From Thelonectria olida (lineage: Eukaryota; Ascomycota; Sordariomycetes; Hypocreales; Nectriaceae): a DNA stretch of 64,000 nt. The translations under genes were made by a program, and so were the position numbers. Every line of letters begins with the position of its first letter. Within the stretch, counting starts at the first letter, position 1. The notes under the pieces were generated by a model. The model did not search any database. It was not told the DNA's origin and saw nothing but the letters and a program-made list of their open reading frames with translations. The DNA is taken from contig JAGPYM010000056.1 of the NCBI GenBank assembly GCA_020736575.1, positions 62,001 to 126,000 of the forward strand. The letters are read 5' to 3'. Positions 53,956 through 63,060 of this stretch are shown one piece after another.

Positions 53956-54484
53956 ATGGACCAGGCTCCGAGAAAGAGGCGACGCCTTAATTATGAAAAA
54001 TGTCATCAATGTCGGGCAGCCAAGAAAAAGGTGCGTGGCGTCAATTCCTTCCAAGGAATACCAGCTCACACGTCATCTTTTGTAGTGTGAGCCCACCGAC
54101 CGGGTATGGCCTCAGAAATGCGATCGATGCATCGAGGAGAGGCTTGAGTGTTCGGAAAACCAGCGGGCGGCGGGATCTAAATGTTTGCCGCCTAGCCCCA
54201 GCGGTGAGGTAGCAAGCACCGAGTCGAACAGCGGCGTGCGCCTGCCCATCATCGCCATGACCGCCTACGCGCTCAAGGGCGACATGGAGCGCTGGTTGGA
54301 GAAAGGCGTGGATGACTACATCGCCAAGCCGGTGAATAGGCAACTGCTAATGAAGAAGTTGCTGAAGTGGCTGGTACGACCGAGCGACGCGGTGCTGGCC
54401 ACCAGCAGCTCCCATGAGACCATAAACCCATTGAACGCGGTCCCTCTGCATTCTCGATCGGCGACAAACAGGCAGGGTACTTGA
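53956..54484 (+). CDS. Chimeric protein: Zn2Cys6 DNA-binding domain plus half receiver domain
   Basis: Two exons, 53956-54030 and 54086-54484, encode 157 aa; the 55-bp intron (GTGCGT to TTTGTAG) sits inside the finger, a common place for such introns. The finger spans about residues 16-47: CHQCRAAKKKC, ten residues, then CDRCIEERLEC, giving the C-x2-C-x6-C-x10-C-x2-C-x6-C pattern. A basic APRKRRRLNYEK segment precedes it. From about residue 78 the same frame reads LPIIAMTAYALKGDMERWLE, KGVDDYIAKPVNRQLL and KKLLKWL, the second half of a response-regulator receiver domain of the hybrid-kinase type. It keeps the conserved Thr and the KP lysine. The first half, with the acidic pocket and phospho-acceptor Asp, is absent. 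There is no middle homology domain. The frame is clean through both parts. Confidence 0.8.
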
Positions 54485-55183
54485 GGGTCTACGGAAGAGT
54501 TCACAGTTGAACTTGCCCTCTCAGATGTGCACTGCTGATCTGCCCCTTTCTCCCAAGGTGACGGATATTTCCTGATTTATGTTAGACTCGGCTCAGTGCA
54601 TCTGTTAGATTAGCTTAGCCTACGGGTATTTGACTAGGACATGTAAAGCGCCAACCAGGGAAATTAGCTGCATATTGGGGGTTGGTTTAACATCTTGGCT
54701 CGGGTGTTTGACAACTCGTTCCCAACCACCGGGCTGTCTGGGACCAGGATTGTCATTGCAACCGGCTCCATGCGGCAAAAATACACTCCTCATCTGGGTT
54801 CTCTGGGTTCTCTGGGAACCTCACTTGCCAACGAAAGAGTCGCTCAATCCTAAAGGGCAAAGCTCTGCTGTCACAAGCGTTATTATTTTGATAAAGCTTA
54901 GTTATAGGGGGATAGGATAAGGTTTGTTCAAGGCTCCGAGGCATGTGTAATACCGCATGCGTGGAAGATGAGAACCTGAGGCAAACAGTAGTTTGTTGTC
55001 CGTCTGCTAAGCGCTGGGGCAAGAAGCAAAAGGGCGACCAAGTGCCAAGGGGAGGGAAATACTGTCATCAGGCCCGCATGATGCTGCCGCCACACCTGAC
55101 CTTTTCAAACGGATCAAGCCGCTGAAACTGTCAACACGCCGACTCCGATATCATAAGATGCCTTGTCCAGGTGGATGAGCATA
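54485..55183. other. Spacer before the degraded hAT element
   Basis: No gene recognised. It contains a short tandem GGTTCTCTG at about 54798-54815. Its right edge abuts the inverted end of the hAT-like element. Confidence 0.4.
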
Positions 55184-55391
55184 CATGGCTATATGAATAT
55201 TCACACCGATTTTCTTATATTCATATTATATTCAACTTGTCTAGCAAAACACATATTCATATAACATATTCATGCATATTCATATAAGGGTTCACGTGAT
55301 GCCAAACTACTACAATGAAGTGAGAAGAATCGATTGATGTAGCTATACCGCCCGAAAACTTCTCAATCGCTCCCGTTTGACCTGTAAGCTA

Positions 55392-57831
55392 TTAGATATC
55401 ACCCTCTACAGCCTCTGGATCACACGGGAGGCCTATCCCGCCCTCAGCTGACGGTCTAATATGTCCCTCTCGCAGCCAGTTACCGATACACTCAATCTTC
55501 TCAATGCTCTCAATCAGCAATCGTAGCCTATCCCATCTAGCCGTGCGTCTAGCACCTGAAAAGGTCCGCTCCGGCTCTGCTGATTCTGCTGGTACAGACA
55601 GGATATCGATAGCCATACGGCTAAGCCGTGGGTACGCTGTACGAACGTCCTCACTACACCACCATTGAAGGGGCGTGGTGCCCCCTGCAAGTGCGATAGG
55701 AGCCTCTGAGATAAAGCTATCGAAATCATCCTTGCCCCGTGCTCTCGCCATTGTCTTATGTCGCAGCTCTAAGCGCATCTTTGAGAGCATCGTATCCTTC
55801 TTTCGCTTTAATAAAGGAGGCACAGCCAAGGATTGCTCTGAGAGCTGTATCTCGACATCGTGATTGTACTCTTCCTTCCAGAGACTGCGGGCGGCGGCAA
55901 ACGCGCCCTCGTGCCATTCCTCGGGCCAACATTCTTCGATATAGCTCTTACGTTTGGAAGGATCGAGAAGGAGGGCGGCGGCATATACGGAGACATCCTC
56001 GGTCATAGTGTAATACTTATCGAGTATAAACCAGCACATATCGATAGAGCGAATTATACGATCATCGCGATTGCTCGGCTGCGAGTAGTGGGCCTAATTG
56101 GCTGATTAGCTTGCCATATAAGCTATAGATAAAGCAGAAAAATGTAAAAACTTAGCCGTATACCTTCCACTTTTCGCAGTGTCCTAGGAGAAGGTCCAGT
56201 AGCTCAAGTGACTGTGAGATTGATGCCATAGCGCCTTCAGCTTCCAGCGTGGCCTCATAGAAAGGTTGAAGGAATTCTAGCGTTCTTTCTAGCATTTCCC
56301 AATCCCTGCTGCTAAGAGTATTGCCTTCGAGATCATTATCATGTTCAGCAGTAAACTGGATGATCTGTGACTTCTTCTTTAACGCAATAGTGATAACTCT
56401 ATGCCATGATGACCATCTCGTGATATTATCGATACCTAGTTGCTTACCTACAGCATCGTACCACTGATCGTTGTGTAGAGCTGAGCTCCGTATATAGACT
56501 GCAAGTGCATGAAGTTTTGCTAGCGTTGGAATGCCTTGCCAGCCAGCGAAGCGCTTATCGTTTTTGCTGGCTTGCTGATGCGTAGTTGCGGCTCGCTTGC
56601 CTCTCGCCTTTATAGATCTTCTCGTGGGCTGCTCCTGCCGCTCTTCCTGCTGTTGTTCTTGCTGCGTCGTGGTGTCCGAATATGCCGCAATCTCCGCCGG
56701 ACCCAGCTCATGTAATTGCTGTGAGAACTCCTCTAGCATAGTTGAACCTGGCTCATCGGCAGCAGCTTCGAGTGCAGCTCCAAGAGCTGCTTTTGAGCGA
56801 GCAAGAAGGAATGCTTGTAAGGAGAGATTGATAATATGGCCGATGCAGCGGATTCTGTGGCGTTTGTGAGGGTACTGAGCCTATATTATAATTTAGTATA
56901 AGCTACAGAGGCATAAGCGGCTCAGAGTGAAACTTACACCTGATTCCGCCTCCAAAACCTTTGATAGCTCCTCTAAACAGGTGTCGTTTGATGTAGCATT
57001 ATCGCCTATATAATAGCCAAGGTTTTAAGCAGTAATATTGAACTTCCGTAGCGTACCGGCGATCAACTCAGCCTGCGTAGCACCAGAATGGCTGTATTTG
57101 CACTCTGGCAGTCCTAGTAGTGCTTTCTGAAGCTTGAAGTCTTCATCGACCCATTGAGCGCATACAGCGAGTACGCCATGGCGATGTGGCGATGTCCAGA
57201 GATCAGAAGATATGTGTATCTTCTACTGCGTTGTTTGAAGCCTCTCGGCGATTTGTGAGCTGTATAACGAGTAGTTCGAGTTAATATAGCCCATAGCCTG
57301 CTTTCGATCGTTGATGAGAAGGTCCCCGATGGCTGGATTACATGGCAGAACCAGATCTCGCAGCTCAGAGTACTCAACTGCCGAAAAGGGCAGTCTGCGC
57401 CTTGTTAGAAGCCCCACAACTGCCTCAATATAGGCTTGCTTATTAAAACAGTTGCGGAGAGCAGCCTGCGAAGGACGGGAGACGATATACGAATCGATAG
57501 CGCCAGACGAAACACCCGAGGAAAATGTACTAGATGGAGTATCATTTGCAGCCTCGCTTGCTCGTATAAGGGCTCGGTGAGCTGTTTCTGCATGGTGTAT
57601 AGCGTTTCCAGGCACCCGATTCGACCATGGAGGATTCTGTCAGTGAAGACAAACGTAAGCACGATGACCCTTGGTCTTTCTGCGCTTCGGGCCAAGCTCA
57701 ACTTGGAGGTGTTTATCGGGATAATCTATATAGAAAAAGGCGTTGAAATTCCATGAAAGTTTCGATGCAAACGAGCCGATAGAAGCGTTGTTAGTCATTG
57801 AGACTGATACCTCAGAAGCCTGAGAAGCCAT
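55392..57831 (-). pseudogene. Restless/Tol2-like hAT transposase relic
   Basis: On the minus strand, pieces follow in order across several frames. The N-terminal part is at 57831-57640 (MASQASEVSVSMTNNASIGS) and 57615-57223 (ELRDLVLPCNPAIGDLLIND, IAERLQTTQ then TAG). Then come ISSDLWTSPHRHGVLAVCAQ, YYIGDNATSNDTCLEELSK, an intron-like GTAAGT to ATATAG segment near 56885-56940, and RIRCIGHIINLSLQAFLLAR. The frame 56739-56152 has DNITRWSSWHRVI and LEFLQPFYEATLEAEG. A second intron-like gap leads to 56039-55392 with the hAT dimerisation domain (MAIDILSVPAESAEPERTFS, IECIGNWLREGHI). At least one stop and one frameshift remain after allowing for introns, so the copy is inactive. Confidence 0.78.
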
Positions 57832-57944
57832 AGGTGCTAATACGCAGTATGTTACTGCATGGCGTGAGTTAACTGAAGAGTTTTCTTTAAGATCTAATCA
57901 AGAGATTGTTGGGTAGAGAGATTGGTGCTGGCATGAAGTGTATT

Positions 57945-58150
57945 TGGAGTGTGTCACATCCAACCGACCAAAGGGTCACACGTTTGATCAAACCGGAAGG
58001 AAGGTCTTCCAGCTGTTCAGACAGGCTGTTCAGACAGGTTGTTCAGACCGGCAGCCCGGAAGTTCGGACTTCCCGTCAGAGGTTGGTATCACCTATGTCT
58101 CCCAAAAAGCAAGTTCTTCAACACAACGGCCCCGGAGGCCCAATTCATCT
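57945..58150 (-). repeat. Fragment matching the copia 5' leader
   Basis: Reversed, this stretch aligns with about 3700-3900 of the intact copia element: shared phrases include TTGCTTTTTGGGAGAC, GGGCTGCCGGTCTGAACA, CTTCCGGTTTGATCAAA and GTTGTGTTGAA. It carries an extra copy of a CTGTTCAGACAGG unit. It lies inside the 5' part of the degraded hAT element, with no LTR or gag next to it. Confidence 0.75.
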
Positions 58151-58344
58151 TAGTATAAGAACCCGAACTATTTCCACTCATTAGATAGAAAAATCAAGAG
58201 CCAATCAGGACCCCCTCCCTTATATGAATATGCATGAATATGGATACATAAGTACATATTATATTCATATATTATATGGATATGAATATGAATATATTCA
58301 TGCATATTCATATAAGATGTTATTTGAATATTCATATAGCCATG

Positions 58345-59259
58345 TCTGGTTGGACCGACAATGAGACAGGTCTTGAGTGGCTCAAGCACTTTGATCAGCA
58401 TACAAAGACCCGATCCAACGGTCGCTATCGTCTTCTGATCCTCGATGGGCACGAAAGCCACCACTCGACGGACTTTGAGGTATATTGTGAGGAAAACAAT
58501 ATCATCACGCTCTGCATGCCACCTCATTCTTCTCATCTACTTCAGCCTCTTGATGTCGGGTGCTTTGGGCCGCTCAAAAAGGCCTACGGTCGAGAAATTG
58601 AGCATTTGATCCGATGTTCTATAACCCACGTTTCGAAGACGGAGCTCTTTCCGGCCTTTTATGCTGCCCACCAAGCCACTATGACGGAAAGTAATATCAA
58701 AGGAGGTTTTCGAGGGGCTGGACTTGTTCCTTTGGACCCAGAAAGTGTTATATCGAAGCTTGATGTGCAGCTACGGACTCCAACACCGGTTGAGGAGGAG
58801 GCCAGCCTCCCCGATCCTTGGGTCTCAAAGACGCCAAAAACGGTGCTTGAGGCCAGCTCTCAGTCTGAATACCTTGAAAGGAGAATCAGACGGCACCATA
58901 GCAGCTCTCCAGCCTCTATTCTTGAGGCCCTTAAGTCATTTTCTAAGGGGACGAAGGCAATAATGCATGAGATGGCATTATTGAAGTCTGAGATGCAGAC
59001 CCTCCGGCAGTCAAATGAGGCCCTTAGCAAGCGGCGCAGAGTAAAAAGAAATCGCCTGCAGAATAGAGGGAAGATGACTGTAGATGAGGGAAGGGAAGCA
59101 ATTGGTCAGATGGATGACAATACGCAAGTAGTGGCCGAATCATCGAGAAGTGGTGGTCAAGGAGAATCGGGGCGAGTAAAGGAAAGGCGTTGCGGAACAT
59201 GCGGCAAGATTGGACATAACACAAGAACATGTCAGATAGTTGTTAGGACGTCTGGGTAA
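58345..59259 (+). pseudogene. Pogo-type transposase with zinc knuckle, 5' truncated
   Basis: The plus frame begins within the catalytic core at SGWTDNETGLEWLKHF, directly after the hAT end at 58344. It continues with D in LLILDGHESHHSTDF, the third catalytic D in QPLDVGCFGPLKKAYG, a Ser/Pro-rich linker, a coiled coil (LLKSEMQTLRQSNEALSKRR) and a C-terminal CCHC knuckle (CGTCGKIGHNTRTC), ending at TAA 59259. It is the same family as 44363-46013, with clearly different sequence. The N-terminal DNA-binding part and first catalytic D are missing, so it is inactive. Its surviving frame has no lesion. Confidence 0.82.
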
Positions 59260-59869
59260 TATTATAGCGATTGATTTCATTTGATCAGATGCTTTATTGT
59301 GTTTTTATTCTATGTTTTGTGTTGATGGTTGGAATTTTTGTTGCACTCGCTGATATGTTGCACTCACTGATGAAGTACGTTAACCCTTTTTGTTTCATCA
59401 TGAACGAGTTCGGTGAGTTTCGGGTGTTTCTTGGCAGAAAGGGGAATTTCATCGCTACCGCACGATCCAACCTCAAATGGAACTCAGAACCGAAAATAAT
59501 GGCTATCCGAAAGGTATCACTAGATGACTTTTACTGGTTCTCGGAATGCTCAAATCAGCAACAAAGGAGACTAGAAGACCTGAACGAATTTGCAAGGTCA
59601 GTTCGTTCGCAGCTCCTCCAGAGGCATGATTCCAGGGAACACTACAACTCCTTGCGCGCAAATCAACAACGAGACGGATGCACGGCTTGAGCGAGGTGTC
59701 ATTTTGTTCAGCTCAATTAGGCGAGCCTACTTATCATATTTTTATGCCCGTGCAGGCCTTGATCGTCGATGAATACCGAGATCCGTAAAAATTTACAGTC
59801 CTTTTGGTGATGTCAAGGGCTTGGCGGTTTTTAGCGGGGTTTTCCGAAAACCCGCCACGCAATCCGACC
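59260..59869. other. Spacer between pogo relics
   Basis: A plus frame (59271-59690, 139 aa) begins with a hydrophobic segment and is not recognised. The rest is unassigned and probably terminal sequence of the two pogo relics. Confidence 0.35.
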
Positions 59870-60115
59870 TGTTACATCCACTTCTTGTTACCTGCCCGCT
59901 CACTGCTCCCATGCCATTAGACAACGGCATTTTCAATGCCTCCAAGGCTGCTTATCGCAAAGAACTTCATAAATCGGCGTCACTGACGGATTCCGCACCA
60001 GTGGATAATGCCAACTTCATCAAGGCCTATGGTAAAGCCAGGGAAGTCGGCATGACCCGCAAGAATATCCTCTCAGGCATGCCCTGTCGGAGGATTGCAT
60101 GTTGGCACCGAAGAG
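59870..60115 (+). pseudogene. Fragment of a third pogo-type transposase
   Basis: The frame reads MPLDNGIFNASKAAYRKELH, SASLTDSAPVDNANFIKAYG and KAREVGMTRKNILSG. This is the segment around the third catalytic Asp (PLDNGIF) and the following helices of Fot-type transposases. Both sides are lost. It belongs to a different subfamily from the other pogo copies in this window. Confidence 0.6.
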
Positions 60116-60211
60116 CATTATTTGGTTAGGATATTAGATCGGTAGAACTCTATGGCAATTTTTTTTTAATAAAAAAATTGGATTCATCGATATCCCTCTG
60201 GGTGTCGTAGT

Positions 60212-61689
60212 CTACAAGTATGCTTCATTCTCGCTAATCCCAGCCCCTTCACTCGTTGGCATGCCCTCATCGAAGTGATTCTGGTAGACATGCGAGCTGC
60301 GCTTTAGCTGACGCGTCGACGACTGCGAGCTGCCATCTTCGTCTTCTTCCTCACGGTGTCTCGACGTGACTGTCACCCGCGTCTGGACAGTCCTCGTGAT
60401 ACCTTTGGACGCTGGCTTGCCGCTTGCGTCCGCCTCGATGTGCGCCTCGTTATGGCTGGAAAAGAATTGGCTCGTGGCCTCTAGACCGGTCTTATTACCA
60501 GAGGGCCCGGCCGCCTGGGTATTACCCCTGAACTTCGACTGCAGCTCTGTACCCTGTGCGTAGTCGTTGTTATAGGAACTGTAATCGCCCGTAGCGCGAG
60601 CGACCTTAACAATGAGGGAAGAAATGTTCATCTCGATCTGGAGTTTGATAGTGTAGACAAGAGGATGGAATTGCACGTAACTAGGAAGCGATTGTCAAAA
60701 CGAGCACGTTCGAATCAACTCATTGGGCGAGACTTACATAAAACCGTTACCGATAGACATGCTACCGATAAGAATAACCTGGGTACCAATGGGTCAGTCT
60801 GAGGTCGCCAGCCACTGTTGTCCTCCGAAGGTTTCAAGACTCACGTCGAGGCTCATGGATATCGCCACCATGAATATGTTGAACCGGAATAGAGGAGTAT
60901 ACTTGTCGAGACCATTGGCGATGAGCCTGACTCTTATCAGATAGATAAAGTAGAGGTGCAGACTCGCGTCGATCACTAGGAAGATGGCCTTTTCGGTGCG
61001 ATCGTAATAATGGTTGACATGCACCCACATCGCAGATATTTGCAGCTGCGCGGGGATCCAGATAATGAAGCCACTGACGTTGATGAGGCCCAGTATGATG
61101 GCTACGCCCCAACGAATCTTGGCAACATTGCGTTTGTCGATCATTAGGAGACCGATTCGATTGATAATGATACCACAGATGCACTGGATTTGAACGACCC
61201 AAAGAACCACTGCAACAGACGGTCAGCTTGAAGTCGCTCCGAAAGCCGACAGGACAAGAGGCGGCATACGAAAAAAGAAGTAAATCCAAAAGCTGCGCAA
61301 CAACTTGTCAGCTCCTCAAGGGTTCCTGGACTATATAAAGGTATTCTCTCGACGAACCTTGGCTCAATGAACCCCCGAAGAAAAACCCAAGACAAAACAC
61401 CAATCACCATGTTGACGATCCATTCTGCCCAAACCATGATCACGTACGGTTGTACGCGATGAGAACGCTTCCACAGTGCCCGCGTCTGCTGGACAGCCTT
61501 AGTGCATAAAAAGACTCCCGTCGCGAGTGTGCAGCCCCAGATAATACTGGCGACTAGGAGGTCGTCGAAACTTGGTGGGACTACCACATAGGTGTCAGGA
61601 ACGAGAAAGCCGGGCATGCTGGTATGTTGCTGAAAATAGATGGTTCTCACTGGCGACGGAGCATGTATGAGGCACTCCAAATGGTACAT
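60212..61689 (-). pseudogene. Seven-helix fungal membrane protein with one in-frame stop
   Basis: Four exons on the minus strand: 61689-61358, 61292-61270 (only 23 nt), 61209-60738 and 60680-60212, with introns of 65, 60 and 57 bp. A better start may be ATG 61617 (MPGFLVPDTYVVVPPSFDDL). About seven hydrophobic helices are seen, including VIMVWAEWIVNMVIGVLSWV, the pair around CGIIINRIGLLMIDKRNVAK, and FNIFMVAISMSLDVSLETFG. GSMSIGNGF and VQFHPLVYTIKLQIEMN come at the end of helix 7, followed by a polar Ser/Thr-rich tail. This fits a common fungal family of unknown function. A TGA at 60796-60794 separates ATSD from PIGTQVILIG in the same frame and is not removed by any fitting intron, so the gene is inactive unless the stop is an error. 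Confidence 0.65.
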
Positions 61690-62583
61690 TCAATGTTTGG
61701 TCAATGTTAGTGGTGGTAAGGAGCTGAATTGGAATCGATTATTTATATTCCTTGGGAACCACACAAAAAGCCACCACGGCTTCACAAATCCTCGTCGTCT
61801 CCTCAATAGCAAGTGCACCGCTAGACTAGTGGCTTCGTACGAGTTGGATCCACCGCACTCTGGTCTCTTTATGGTGCCACAACTCCAACAGACAAAAACT
61901 GGGGTTTGCTCCGGCCCGAAAATGGGACGTGCGGGGTTGGGATTCCTTATTTTGTTCCCCGGATCTTCATTTGCCCCACCCCCGGTAGTCCTTATTTCAT
62001 TCCCTTGAGCCTGTTTTGTCAAGCGAAGGAGGGCCACTTACAGGAGAATAGATGGTGTCATTTTAATGGGCAAAGTTGAGTATTCTCTTGCCTAATTTTT
62101 CATTTTCCTGGCCTGTAATCGCCCGGTTTTGGTTCCGTTGGTTGTGTGGTGTTTGTGGTGTCAAAGCGATACCTTTTCAGACATTGTGTTATGCACACTA
62201 ACGATTCGAGACGCCTCTTGGGTCTTAGACAACTCCCACCCACACTGTCGGCAACCGGGAATTTCGAAAAGACGTCCAAAACTTGGAACCTTATCCCCCT
62301 GACACTATCCGTACACCTTTCGCATTAGCTTCTCCGCCGTCGGATTTCGGACCAGACCCACAATTCGAGAAGCCCAAGCGGATGCGATAGCGCGTTCCAG
62401 GGACCTGGATATGATATGATGCTGATGACGAGGAATGGGCTAATAACTTTGTTCTGGCCATGAGATGCTGTGATAGAAAACTTGCTTGCTTTCACATGAA
62501 GATGGAGGGTGGTATTGGTAGTTAGCAAGAGAAGGACGAGTCATTACTTTGCCACGCATGCGAATTCATAATTATTCATTACA
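61690..62583. other. Intergenic region
   Basis: Presumed promoter of the seven-helix gene on one side and upstream sequence of the oleate hydratase relic on the other. No gene is recognised. Confidence 0.45.
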
Positions 62584-63060
62584 ATGTACTCCAGCAGTGG
62601 CAACTATGAGGCCTTTGCTCGGCCACCCAAGCCTGAGAGCACTGAGAACAAGAGGACTTGGATCGTTGGCTCTGGCCTGTCAACAGCCGCCTTCCTTGTT
62701 CGAGATGCACAAATGCCAGGCAAAAAAATTACCATCCTCGAAGAGCTGCATCTCCCAGGTAGCGCGCTCGATGGCCTCAAGGTACCCGAGAAAGGGTGCG
62801 TCATTCAAGGAAGTCGAGAGATGGATCTGTCTCTAGGACTTGTTTCGCTCCAGCGCTTCTCTCGAGGAAGAGGGAGCTAGTGTCTTGGACTAGTTCTACT
62901 GGCTCAACAAGCGCGATCCCAATTTCTCGCTGCAAAGAGCCACGATAGAGCGCGGTCAAGATGCGGGAACCGGAAAGCTCTTCACGCTAAACGAGAAGGC
63001 GCAAAAAGAAATGATCAAACTCTTCCTCGTGGCAAGAAAAGAGGTTGAAGGATGGTAAGG
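62584..63060 (+). pseudogene. Oleate hydratase (MCRA family) N-terminal fragment
   Basis: ATG 62584 begins [20 protein letters not shown], then [20 protein letters not shown] (FAD-binding GxGxx region), [20 protein letters not shown] and GSREMD. In the next frames follow [18 protein letters not shown], a TAG, FYWLNKRDPNFSLQRATIE, RGQDAGTGKLFTLNEKAQKE and MIKLFLVARKEVEGW before a stop. Oleate hydratases are FAD enzymes of about 590 aa that add water to the cis-9 bond of unsaturated fatty acids. Only about a quarter is present, with at least one frameshift and two stops, and the loop after GSGL appears shortened. It is clearly a dead fragment. Confidence 0.8.

Larger units (their letters stand above)
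55184..58344 (-). mobile_element. Degraded hAT element with 20-bp perfect inverted ends
   Basis: The ends CATGGCTATATGAATATTCA (55184-55203) and its exact reverse complement (58325-58344) enclose 3161 bp. Both subterminal regions are packed with ATATTCATAT-type palindromic repeats (55190-55300 and 58215-58340). The interior holds a decayed hAT transposase on the minus strand and, near its start, a fragment matching the copia leader. No matching 8-bp target duplication was found. Confidence 0.75.

Noticed and set aside
61690..62037. Overlapping ORFs upstream of the seven-helix gene
   Set aside because: Both strands are open with no conserved motif; they look like chance frames in a leader region.
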